Positions 25,098-35,338 of a stretch of 64,000 nucleotides of DNA are shown piece after piece. The DNA lies in contig NC_041021.1 of the NCBI RefSeq assembly GCF_004193775.1, positions 17,510,565 to 17,574,564 of the forward strand, in the 5' to 3' direction. Every line of letters begins with the position of its first letter. The first letter of the stretch is position 1. Position numbers and translations under genes: made by a program. Origin of the DNA: Glycine soja. Lineage: Eukaryota; Streptophyta; Magnoliopsida; Fabales; Fabaceae. A model generated the notes under the pieces. It was not told the DNA's origin and searched no databases. It saw nothing but the letters and a program-made list of their open reading frames with translations.

Positions 25098-26074
25098 TGA
25101 TGCAAGCTCCATTGGAGCTTGTAGGCCTAGGATCTTCTTCATCAATGGATTCCTTTGCTTCTTGGAAGATAAATGGCAGCGGAATGGAGAAGGAAGAGAG
25201 AGAGGAGACGCCACTTCAAGGAGAAGATGAGTCTAGAAGAAGCTCACCACCATAGGAGGCCATGGAGAAGAGCTTGGAGGAAGAAGGAGATGAATGAAGG
25301 GAGAGGGAGAGAAGAGCACGAAATTTTGTGCTCCAAATGAGCTTTGAAATCTGAAGTTTAATATTCAAATGATCAAAGTTGAAAAAAATGCACACACATG
25401 ACCTCTATTTATAGCCTAAGTGTCACACAAAATTGGAGGGAAATTCAAATTTCACTTGAATTTGAAATTGAATTTGTGGAGCCAAACTTTGGAGCCAAAA
25501 TTTCACTAATTATGATTAGTGAATTTCAGTTATGGTTCAGCCCACTAATCCAAGATCAATTCCAAGATTCTCCACTAAGTGTGCTTAGGTGTCATGAGGC
25601 ATGAAAAGCATGAAGGACATGCACAAAGTGTGACTATATGATGTGGCAATGGGGTGTAGTAAGCAAATGCTCACCTCCCCCTCTAAAATTTAATTGGATT
25701 GGGCTTCTACCAATTCAATTAAATTTATTTCCAACCACACACATCAAATATCCACTTAGTGCATGTGAAATTACAAAACTACCCCTAATACAAAAACTAG
25801 TCTAGGTGCCCAAAAATACAAGGGCTGAAAAATCCTATATTTCTAGGGTACCCTACCTACAATATGGAACCCTAAATACAAGGACCAAATATAATGACAT
25901 CCTAGTCTAATATGTACAAAGATAAATGGACCCAACCTTGGCCCATGGGCTCAGAAATCTACCCTAAGGTTCATGAGAACCCTAGGGCCTTCTTCAGCAG
26001 CTCTAGCCCAATCTTCTTGGAGCCTCTTGCTCATGGTTCTAGTGATTGGTCCCTTCCTAGGGAGGATTGCATCA
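25098..26074 (-). repeat. Candidate solo LTR nested in the chromovirus LTR
   Basis: A 977-bp segment bounded by TGATGCAA (25098) and its exact inverse TTGCATCA (26067-26074), flanked by AATAG on the left and AGTAG on the right (4 of 5 matching, a decayed target duplication). A minus-strand TATA box (CTATAAATAG, complement of 25404-25413) lies ~660 bp in from the 26074 end, where an LTR promoter would be. No internal domain accompanies it. The minus-strand open frame in 25951-26184 includes a GPITRTMSKRLQED-like stretch of the kind seen in plant gypsy gag regions, so a deleted or non-autonomous element is the alternative. Confidence 0.6.
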
Positions 26075-26734
26075 AGTAGCCACCACGAACCGCCATAGTT
26101 CTCCGTTGGAACCCCACACCGAGAGGAACCCTTCAATTGAAGCAGAATCTTCCAAGTTGGCCTCATAGTTTCGGTTGAGAACAAAGCCCCGGTTTGATCT
26201 TCATGGTTTTCCTTGAGGTAACCATGATTCTATGCTTGTTCCTTGTTAGTTTCAGCTTGTCTTTGCATCTTTTCTGACTTTGGAACCACCATTGTATGTT
26301 TTGCGCTTCCTTTGAAAAATCCTAGAGAAAAAGACTTTCTAAACATTATCTTTTCATGAAATGGGTGTTATTTTTGTGACCTTCACTAAACCCCGGTCAC
26401 ATTGGCGTGATCGGAATTTCAAAATGATGTTCCTTTTCTAAATTCTGAAACGCCCTTGAGCCCTTTACGTTTTGACAAGGGTTTTGACTCATAATATTGT
26501 CACTAGCTTTATTTCTGAAATCCATACTAATTTCCTTCGTTTTGGTGTAATAGAAACTCACGTTGGACCAACAAGCGTGAACGAGAAAGAGGTCTCTAAG
26601 TGGCGCAAAGAGGAATCGACGAGAAGCTCATGATAGGTGAGGGGAGTTTATTATAAGATTTACCGTTTTGACACCATAGTTAGGGTCAGGGAACCTAGTT
26701 ATGAGAATATCTGTCTGTCCCTATTGTATGCTGA

Positions 26735-26945
26735 TTTTCTTTTAGGAAAAACTACATTTTTAACTAATGGGATGCGATACATTTGATATTGATGTTGCAT
26801 GCTGATTTTCCCTTATAGAAAACAACGTCTTTAACTAATGGGATGCGATATAATTGTTATTGATGTGTATGCTGTTTTTTTTTAGAAAAGCTATGTTTTG
26901 AGCAATGGGATGCGACATATTTATTGTTGATGAATAAAATTATTG
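26735..26945. repeat. ~70-bp imperfect tandem repeat (3 copies) in LTR
   Basis: Three successive units share TATGCTGATTTTC-like and TAATGGGATGCGA boxes (AATGGGATGCGA at about 26766, 26837 and 26902). The copies are clearly diverged. Confidence 0.7.
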
Positions 26946-27249
26946 TCTCTATTTGACTTGTGTTGTTTGAAGACCTGAGGAGTGTGAATCTTAGGCATGA
27001 AAAATATATGTATATGAGGGATGCGACTTATTGTTGATGTTGCTATTGGTGACTTTAATTGATAGGTGGTGACATGATATTTGTGATGATATTGATATGA
27101 GGTGTCGCTGTTGATGGTGGACATGTCAACATAAATTGATGATATTATTGATAATTATGCTAATTATGAAATGGGGTTGTTGTGGTTGTTGTTAATGTCA
27201 TAGAGATGAGACGATGTTTATGTTGAGAATGATATGGAAATGGAATGTT

Positions 27250-27775
27250 GATGATGTTGGAAATGCATTGACATGTGCATGTTATGTATGTTCATGGGGG
27301 GGTACATTGACCTTGTCGGATGTCCCTTGTGTGGGAAAATAAAGTGGTTAAAGAATTTAAGTATCTCTGAGGGGATGCTTAGGCGCTTTAATTCATCCAT
27401 GGTCATTGTACTTGATGATGCCCATGTTTTATACGTTGGATGTTGTGTATGTTCGTGGGGGGTGCATTGACCTTGTCAGATGTACCTTGTGTGGGAAACT
27501 ATAGTGGTTAAAGAATTTAAGCTTTTTTGATTGGATGCTTAGGCGCTTTAATTCATCCATGGTCATTGTACTTGATGGTGCTCACGTTCATACGTTGTAT
27601 GTTATGCATGTATATGGGGGGGTGCAGTGACCTTGTCGAATGTCCCTGGTGGGGGAAATAAAGAGGTTAAAGAATTTAAGCATTTCTGAGGGGATGCTTA
27701 GGAGCTTTAATTCATCCATGGTCATTGTACTTGATGGAGCCCATGTTTCATTCCTTATATGAAACGGGAAATAGT
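27250..27775. repeat. ~160-bp tandem triplication in LTR
   Basis: The segment carrying TTAATTCATCCATGGTCATT occurs near 27388, 27549 and 27708, each preceded by a CCTTGTCGGATGTCCCTTG-like stretch and a GGGGGGT run. The copies are roughly 90 percent alike by eye. No coding potential. Confidence 0.8.
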
Positions 27776-28204
27776 ATAAACTTTGCCAGTAACTAGTTGT
27801 AGTTCATTATGCGGATGAATACTTGTACTAAGGGATGTGTCACTCGGTTTGGAACTCCCTTGAGACTCAGGCTGATCACCGTCGGGAGGGGGGGAGTTGC
27901 CTGGCGCGACAGGGTGGCCTCGACACTTACTGCCTAGTTTTCCTAAGTGAGAGTGTCATGCGGACACGCTTAGACTATTTCCTTGGTATTGGTTGATGGT
28001 ACGTACCACATTGCATCTGAGAGTTGAGGTCAGGTGCATGCATCATTCTGTGCAGCATTGATTGAATCCATGGATGGATGATGAGTAATTGTTGAACGTG
28101 GATGTTGAATAACGAATGTTGTGTAAGCTCATAATGTTTGCCTATGTTTCTTGCTAGTTGTGGTTATTTGGATTTGATATTGGTTCTTTTTATAATGAAC
28201 TCAC

Positions 28205-29288
28205 CGATCTAGGCCGTACTCGAATCAAATAAACATTAAAATGCAGTAACTAGGAAGTGATCCTAGGTCGTTTCCCAACGAGGAATGATAAACCAAATGT
28301 TCGTAACAGATAGTAGGAAAATAGTAACGAATTGGAGGGGTTGTTTGCTTTAGTAAATTAAACAGCGAATAGATGTGAATTATAAAATATCAAAATACGT
28401 TGCTTCCCCTTGATTCACAAGCAAGCCTCTTATCCTAGGTTACGAGAGTTTATCCTTTATCAGTTGAACCACTTAATCCAACCCTAAATTAAATTGCTAA
28501 GAGAAATTTAACATAAGGCATTCATTATGTGATTAAGCAACACATACACCAATTAATCATAAACGATCATTAAGCATTAACATAAATTAAGCGTAGAGAC
28601 AATTAATCAAGCACTAAGCATGCATGGATTAATAGCAACAAATTCAGAGTAATTAGTGAAGAGGAAAAACTTATCAGAATTTAATAGTAATAATAGAACC
28701 TCAAAGAGAGTTGTGCTTGATCCTCAAGAGAAAACAATGCTGGAGACTTAGCCTTCCATTAATCAATAGAAAATGAAATTGTAGTAGAAACGAAGAAAAC
28801 TAGAATTATTCTCCAAAACGAAAAAGAAAATAAAACGAATTGAGAGTAACACTCTAAAACTAAAACGAAAAAAGGAGAAAGAGAAGAGAGAGGGCCTAAA
28901 CTAGAACCTTGGTGTTGTTATATAGTTTTCCAGCCCCAAAGCTTACAAATCTGTTTTAAATCCAAGCCCATAAATAAAAAAATCAAATCTAGATAAGATA
29001 AGATCTAGATGAAATAATATCTAGATGAGATCAAATCTAAATAATATCTAGATAAGATAAAGTCTAGATAAGATAAAATTTTGTAGAATAAAATAGTCTG
29101 CCCTCTTCAAGTCCAAGCCCAATTCTGGATTCAAGCCCAATGCTTCATTAATTCTTGAAATTAGATTAAAAACATCAAATTAGCTAAATGGGCCCAAATA
29201 ATAAAACTGCCTAATTAATTTGACAATTAAGACTAATCAGTAATTAAAATGGTGCAAAAAGGGTAAAGAAATAAGAGAAAATAATGGC
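28205..29288 (-). repeat. Athila-like element 3' LTR, major part
   Basis: Aligns over its full length with 60699-61780, with substitutions and small indels (roughly 5 percent by eye). The expected TG at the left edge is decayed to CG. A minus-strand TATA box (TATATAAC) is the complement of 28917-28924. The last three bases of the LTR (ACA) lie beyond Ogre-1 at 54470-54472. Confidence 0.88.
29284..29288. repeat. Ogre-1 target site duplication, left copy (ATGGC)
   Basis: ATGGC immediately precedes the Ogre-1 LTR start TGTCGC at 29289 and recurs after the other LTR at 54465-54469. The uninterrupted Athila LTR at 61776-61780 has a single ATGGC at the same place, which confirms the insertion point. 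Confidence 0.95.
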
Positions 29289-30433
29289 TGTCGCAACCTA
29301 CCCTTCGGCGGGAGGGCGACGCGTGACTCGCGGGATGCGTGTTCCACGAAAGGAATACGCGCGGAGTCGCCACCAACGTTTATTTGAGGAAAACGTCGGA
29401 AAAACCGGAAAAGACGCGATCTACGAACTTTTAAGTGAAAGGTTCGGGAGTTGTATTTACGCACGGGGAAGGTATTAGCACCCCACACGTCCGCCCCAAG
29501 GGACGGCAGCCTTTAATCGAATGTGCAAACATGACTTTGATTTTTACGTTCCTTTTTATGTCCTTATATCCTTTTATACCCTTTTTATATTTTCCCCTTT
29601 TTTGTGGTCGACAAGGGTGTTTCCCTTTGCTCCTACGTATTCCTCAATTTGGGATGAGAAAATCAGACCTACGTAGTTCTTTTTTATCAAGTGATTCTTT
29701 TTTACCTTAAGAGGTGATCATTTTAAGGCGTTGGACCTTAAAAATGATCCATTTTACTTAGTGAGAAATTGAAACGACGAACTTCAAAAGCCTATTTTTG
29801 TGGACGAGCTTGACTAGGCGAGTTGATTTTAGCCTTAGTTTCACTTTAGTTATTAATCAATTCGATTAAGAATGAGAAATCCCAAAGAGAAAACGTCCGA
29901 TTGATTTTCCGCTTTATTTTACTAAAAGATGTCTTTTTGATTATTATATTATTTTTTTACCTCTTTTTGATTTCCAACGTGGTTACGGCACGACCGAACG
30001 GTCGGAATTTATTTTAACTGAAGTTAATGGATAATACAATTCAAACGTTCGGTGGAAATTTATTTTTATTTTAAGTTAAGCGAGAAATGACTTAAGTAAA
30101 ACGGCTTAAGCACGTCAACAGGGGGTATAAAAAGTAAACAAAACGAGAATAAAAATGCACGAAACACAATGTGGACCACTACGGGTACATAGAATGAATT
30201 GAAAAGCCTGGTTCGAGGTACTTACCCGTTGAAGATCGAAGAACGATGAAGAACGAATGAAGAACGTCGAAGAACGGTTGAAACCTTTGCGAGATTCCTC
30301 ACGGAAAACGTTACGGAAACGTTTCGGAAGCGCCTCGGCTTAGATTTTCTTCACGGAAACAATTTTTCCAAGCAAATTCGAAAGAGAGAAAAGTGCCTCA
30401 GGGGCTGAACCCCTTCCTTCTTGCCTTCCTCCC

Positions 30434-30442
30434 CTATTTATA
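30434..30442 (-). promoter_or_regulatory. TATA box of Ogre-1 3' LTR
   Basis: The complement reads TATAAATAG. The same element is at 53936-53944 in the 5' LTR, where it would drive the full-length transcript, and at 21035-21043 in Ogre-2. Confidence 0.65.
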
Positions 30443-30470
30443 GCAAAATAGGGGAGGTGGTTGCCGCCCA

Positions 30471-30505
30471 GCTCGCCCAGGCGAGCTCAGCTCGCCCAGG
30501 CGAGC
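30471..30505. promoter_or_regulatory. Paired 16-bp palindromes upstream of the LTR TATA box
   Basis: Two copies of GCTCGCCCAGGCGAGC (7-bp arms, 2-bp centre) at 30471-30486 and 30490-30505. They recur in the 5' LTR (53973-54007), once in Ogre-2 (21072-21087) and as a pair in the internal region (37981-38015). Conserved position near TATA suggests a promoter-proximal binding site; this is inferred. Confidence 0.5.
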
Positions 30506-30962
30506 AGGGTTGCTTCCTCCAGAAGCAACCGCCTTCTGGAGGAATATTCCGGAGGGCCCAAGTGGGCCTGGGTGCTATTTGCACCCCCATTTTTACTAAG
30601 TACACCCCCCTCTGCTGTTTTTTGGTGATTCTTTTTTCGTAAAGTTACGGAAACTTACGAATTTCGTAACGATACTTGTTTTCTTTCCGTAATGTTACGG
30701 AACCTTGCGGATTACATAATCATCCCCCTTTTGACTTACGGAATGTTACGGAACCTCACTTAATTATGCAACGATGCTTCCATTTGATTTCCGGTGTGTC
30801 ACGGAAACTTACGGATTGTGCATCAATATATTCTTTTTGGTTTTTCGGCATGTCCTGGAATTTCACAAATTGCCCAATGATGGATGCCAAGCACCTCACA
30901 AGGACCAAAGAAAGGTCGCATGTCATCAAGCAAAGGTCCCCGGACGAAATTAGGGTATGACA

Positions 30963-30976
30963 GTTGCCCCTCTTTA
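30963..30976 (-). promoter_or_regulatory. Polypurine tract of Ogre-1
   Basis: The complement reads AAAGAGGGGCAAC and directly precedes the 3' LTR on the minus strand, the expected position of the PPT. Confidence 0.75.
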
Positions 30977-31353
30977 CTTGTCTTTTATTGGAGATAAAAG
31001 GAAAGTAAAGATAAGACACTAATTTCGTTCCTCTCGATTGACGAAAGTCGCGGGTGACCATGACTTGTCGTTCCCAGAATTTCACAAATTGCCTAATGAT
31101 GGATGCCAAGCATCTCACAAGGACCAAAGAATGGTCGCATGTCATCAAGCAAAGGTCCCCAAAAATCAGTGTATGACACTAATTTCGCTCCTCTCGGTTG
31201 ACGAGAGTCGTGGGCGACCATGAAATTTCCGCATGTAAATGACTTGTTGTTCCCGGAGGAACAAAAGGTGCAGAAGACTATGTCAGTCTCTGCATGCTAT
31301 CAAGCGTTCTGTCTTACAGATAGCAAAAGAATGTTTATACGGATAACCACTCG
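30977..31353 (-). other. Ogre-1 3' untranslated region next to PPT, with duplicated LTR segment
   Basis: No gene. Positions 31078-31161 repeat the LTR segment 30859-30942 (ACAAATTGCCTAATGATGG-type sequence through GTCATCAAGCAAAGG) with a few changes, so the end of the LTR has been partly copied into the adjacent 3' region. The stretch 31266-31326 is a degenerate leading unit of the 127-bp hairpin array. Confidence 0.7.
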
Positions 31354-33437
31354 GGTATTTCCGCGTATCATCGGGCCCGCCGCCTCTGGATGATACAAGG
31401 GTGCAGAATGACCAAACTTGGTCTCTGCTTGTCATCGGGCCCGCCGCCTCTGGATGACAAAAGGGTGCGAATAACCGTAAGGTATCTCCGCGTATCATCG
31501 GGCCCGCCGCCTCTGGATGATACAAGGGTGCAGAATGACCAAACTTGGTCTCTGCTTGTCATCGGGCCCGCCGCCTCTGGATGACAAAAGGGTGCGAATA
31601 ACCGTAAGGTATCTCCGCGTATCATCGGGCCCGCCGCCTCTGGATGATACAAGGGTGCAGAATGACCAAACTTGGTCTCTGCTTGTCATCGGGCCCGCCG
31701 CCTCTGGATGACAAAAGGGTGCGATTAACCGTAAGGTATCTCCGCGTATCATCGGGCCCGCCGCCTCTGGATGATACAAGGGTGCAGAATGACCAAACTT
31801 GGTCTCTGCTTGTCATCGGGCCCGCCGCCTCTGGATGACAAAAGGGTGCGAATAACCGTAAGGTATCTCCGCGTATCATCGGGCCCGCCGCCTCTGGATG
31901 ATACAAGGGTGCAGAATGACCAAACTTGGTCTCTGCTTGTCATCGGGCCCGCCGCCTCTGGATGACAAAAGGGTGCGAATAACCGTAAGGTATCTCCGCG
32001 TATCATCGGGCCCGCCGCCTCTGGATGATACAAGGGTGCAGAATGACCAAACTTGGTCTCTGCTTGTCATCGGGCCCGCCGCCTCTGGATGACAAAAGGG
32101 TGCGAATAACCGTAAGGTATCTCCGCGTATCATCGGGCCCGCCGCCTCTGGATGATACAAGGGTGCAGAATGACCAAACTTGGTCTCTGCTTGTCATCGG
32201 GCCCGCCGCCTCTGGATGACAAAAGGGTGCGAATAACCGTAAGGTATCTCCGCGTATCATCGGGCCCGCCGCCTCTGGATGATACAAGGGTGCAGAATGA
32301 CCAAACTTGGTCTCTGCTTGTCATCGGGCCCGCCGCCTCTGGATGACAAAAGGGTGCGAATAACCGTAAGGTATCTCCGCGTATCATCGGGCCCGCCGCC
32401 TCTGGATGATACAAGGGTGCAGAATGACCAAACTTGGTCTCTGCTTGTCATCGGGCCCGCCGCCTCTGGATGACAAAAGGGTGCGAATAACCGTAAGGTA
32501 TCTCCGCGTATCATCGGGCCCGCCGCCTCTGGATGATACAAGGGTGCAGAATGACCAAACTTGGTCTCTGCTTGTCATCGGGCCCGCCGCCTCTGGATGA
32601 CAAAAGGGTGCGAATAACCGTAAGGTATCTCCGCGTATCATCGGGCCCGCCGCCTCTGGATGATACAAGGGTGCAGAATGACCAAACTTGGTCTCTGCTT
32701 GTCATCGGGCCCGCCGCCTCTGGATGACAAAAGGGTGCGAATAACCGTAAGGTATCTCCGCGTATCATCGGGCCCGCCGCCTCTGGATGATACAAGGGTG
32801 CAGAATGACCAAACTTGGTCTCTGCTTGTCATCGGGCCCGCCGCCTCTGGATGACAAAAGGGTGCGAATAACCGTAAGGTATCTCCGCGTATCATCGGGC
32901 CCGCCGCCTCTGGATGATACAAGGGTGCAGAATGACCAAACTTGGTCTCTGCTTGTCATCGGGCCCGCCGCCTCTGGATGACAAAAGGGTGCGAATAACC
33001 GTAAGGTATCTCCGCGTATCATCGGGCCCGCCGCCTCTGGATGATACAAGGGTGCAGAATGACCAAACTTGGTCTCTGCTTGTCATCGGGCCCGCCGCCT
33101 CTGGATGACAAAAGGGTGCGAATAACCGTAAGGTATCTCCGCGTATCATCGGGCCCGCCGCCTCTGGATGATACAAGGGTGCAGAATGACCAAACTTGGT
33201 CTCTGCTTGTCATCGGGCCCGCCGCCTCTGGATGACAAAAGGGTGCGAATAACCGTAAGGTATCTCCGCGTATCATCGGGCCCGCCGCCTCTGGATGATA
33301 CAAGGGTGCAGAATGACCAAACTTGGTCTCTGCTTGTCATCGGGCCCGCCGCCTCTGGATGACAAAAGGGTGCGAATAACCGTAAGGTATCTCCGCGTAT
33401 CATCGGGCCCGCCGCCTCTGGATGATACAAGGGTGCA
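31354..33437. repeat. 127-bp hairpin tandem array (~16.4 copies) in Ogre-1 3' region
   Basis: The GTATCATC start recurs at exact 127-bp steps from 31365 to 33397 (17 starts). The only internal substitution I noticed is GCGATTAACC near 31721. Each unit has two related halves (64 and 63 nt). Each half has a stem-loop with the invariant loop GGGCCCGCCGCCTCTG, closed in half one by GTATCATC/GATGATAC and in half two by TTGTCATC/GATGACAA, then AAGGGTGC-like linker and a second stem-loop (ACCAA/TTGGT inside GCAGA...TCTGC in half one; ACC/GGT in half two). As 127 is not a multiple of three, the recurring short open frames are not genes. Tandem repeats in Ogre 3' regions are known from other legumes. 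Confidence 0.97.
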
Positions 33438-35338
33438 CGTCACATGACCTCAGGGTCAGTATGACAAAGATTATGGGGCGGCCGACAAAAGCAAAGCTCT
33501 TGCTCCTACGTATCCTCCAATGAGGAACTCAGACCTACGTAGTTCTGGATAACTTGTGAGACTTGAAAAAGTCTCAGTGTTTTCTCCACTAAAATGCAAA
33601 CATGCTTTAGCAAAGAGACAAATATTCCAACTGATTTAGAGCAGCATATGCTTTTTTGAGTGAAAAACAATGCGCCTACCGGGGAAGGAGAGTCTGCTGA
33701 TGAAATCTCCCATAACCATAAATGAGATTTTGGATGTTAGCATTTCGTTTCTAAATGACCATTTAGAGGAAACACTGGGTTCAACAAAAATAGAAGAAAT
33801 CCACTCAAAGTGTATCAATCTCGCACAGGTAAGTGTTTTATCCTAATTCCGAACCATAGATATGTCATGACTTGACTTTGCAAATTATTTCCTATCAAAT
33901 CAAAAATTACATGCGTGATCATGGATCAATAGGGCTTCCCTTGGGAATGGGTTCTTTTGGTGGTTTCTTCTTTCGGCTTTTGTGTGTTTTTGGCTTTTGA
34001 TTTTCCTGGCTTTTTCTTTTTCTGTTTTTTTGTTTAGTGCGGGGCGAGAAAAAAAAGGGTCGCTAGCGCACGGGATTTTGGTTGGTAATTAAAGGGAGAA
34101 GACCACTTTAGGTCGTGGTTTCCTTTCCTTCCTTTTTTGTTCATTTGGTGACAATTCTGTATTGTTCAGATATTGTCCGGTCCAAAGACCTCTCTGCTTT
34201 CTTCTTTTCTTTTTTACTTTTTCCCATTCTTTGGTTGGGAATTTTCTTTCTTTTCTTTTTGCTTTCTCCCACTCTTTGATTGGGAATTTCCTTTCTTTCC
34301 CTTTTGCTTTCTCCCATTCTTTGATTGGGAATTTCCTTTCCTTCCTTTTTTGCTTTCTCTTTGATTGGAAATTTCCTTTCCTTCCTTTTTTGCTTTCTCT
34401 TTGATTGGAAATTTCCTTTCCTTCTTTTTTTTGCTTCCGAGGGTAAGGTTTATGGTGAGTCCGGATTTTGGCTCAAGGCTTGTAGAATGGCTAGACATGA
34501 TACATGTCAGGGTTTGGTTTGGTTCAAGGATAAAAAGGGATGCCCCACATTATTTCCATGACACAAATGAAAAAATGATGATTTGGAAACTTTATGCAAA
34601 ACTGGTCATGCATGCACCTATGTGGACGCTCAAGTGTCAAATTTTTATGATCATGTGATGCTAGGGCTCAGGATTCATTTCCTCTATTTTAAATCAACCC
34701 AATGTTTCCAAAATATGTTCTTTTATCAATTTGTGCATTCCTCCGAGTCCATTTCGGGCGTCTGGGAAAATCTTCACAGCATTCACCCTTCAGGTGTATA
34801 CACATTTTTTTCAAAAACTAGTTATGATCAGTGAATTTTTTTCAAAGAAAAGTTGGAAGTCATCTCTTTTCAAAAGCATGTCGGTTTTTAGCTAGACAAC
34901 TTATTTTCTCTTTTTCCACCTTTTTCCTTACTTGCCTTCTTCTTTTTGTTCTCTTTTTCTTTACTTGCCCTCTTTTTTCCTTATTTGCTCTCTTTTTTCT
35001 TTACTTGCCCTCTTCTTTCCCTTTTGTTCTCTTTTCCATTTCATTTTCTTTTCTTTTCTATTTTTATTTTTATCATGATTTTTTTTTGTTTATTTTACAT
35101 ATATACTTTTGGACGATGTTCCTAAACGAAGAACTCTACACGGTTCCAGAATTTCAAACATCATCGCTAGTAATGATATATAAATACTGACGCAACAATC
35201 TAAACAAAAATGTATGCGCTGTACAAATGACAATCGAAACAACAAAAACAAACGTTAGTCTCTCAAGTCAAAACAATAACATAGAATAAAAATGACAAAA
35301 GAAATATGAAAGAAAACATGAATCTGGGGATCTCCCAG
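33438..35338 (-). other. Ogre-1 3' region, no gene; pyrimidine-rich on plus strand
   Basis: I see no gene. Positions 33510-33545 resemble LTR positions 29628-29680 (both have GCTCCTACGTAT ... GACCTACGTAGTTCT). 34218-34437 holds an imperfect tandem repeat (separate entry), and 34890-35080 is a pyrimidine-rich tract with repeated CTTTACTTGCCCTCTT-like words. Confidence 0.6.
34218..34437. repeat. 40-48-bp imperfect tandem repeat (5 copies)
   Basis: Five successive units contain TTTGATTGGGAATTTCCTTTC or a close variant. The last two lack a CCCATTC segment and are ~7 bp shorter. The apparent Phe/Leu-rich open frames here simply reflect the T-rich repeat. Confidence 0.8.

Larger units (their letters stand above)
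26075..28204 (+). repeat. Chromovirus LTR, part 2
   Basis: Non-coding LTR sequence between the solo LTR and the Athila insertion. It contains two internal repeat families, annotated separately at 26735-26945 and 27250-27775. At its right edge the sequence ...AACTCAC continues after the nested insertion as TCACTCACCC at 61784. Confidence 0.75.
29289..30962 (-). repeat. Ogre-1 3' LTR
   Basis: Runs from TGTCGCAACC to GGGTATGACA, the same length as the 5' LTR at 52791-54464. A minus-strand TATA box lies in CTATTTATA (30434-30442). Upstream of it on that strand are two copies of the perfect palindrome GCTCGCCCAGGCGAGC (30471-30486 and 30490-30505). Confidence 0.95.

Noticed and set aside
24882..25255. 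Overlapping open frames on both strands in the chromovirus LTR
   Set aside because: They straddle the boundary of the nested solo LTR and match no family.
31283..33430. Repeated 64- and 94-codon open frames
   Set aside because: Each is the same 127-bp unit read in a shifting frame; no start context or conservation as protein.
31354..33437. CRISPR-like array
   Set aside because: There are no unique spacers; whole units are identical, the context is a plant retrotransposon and no cas genes are present.
34162..35190. Phe/Leu-rich open frames that look like membrane proteins
   Set aside because: They come from T-rich low-complexity repeats on the strand opposite to the element's genes.
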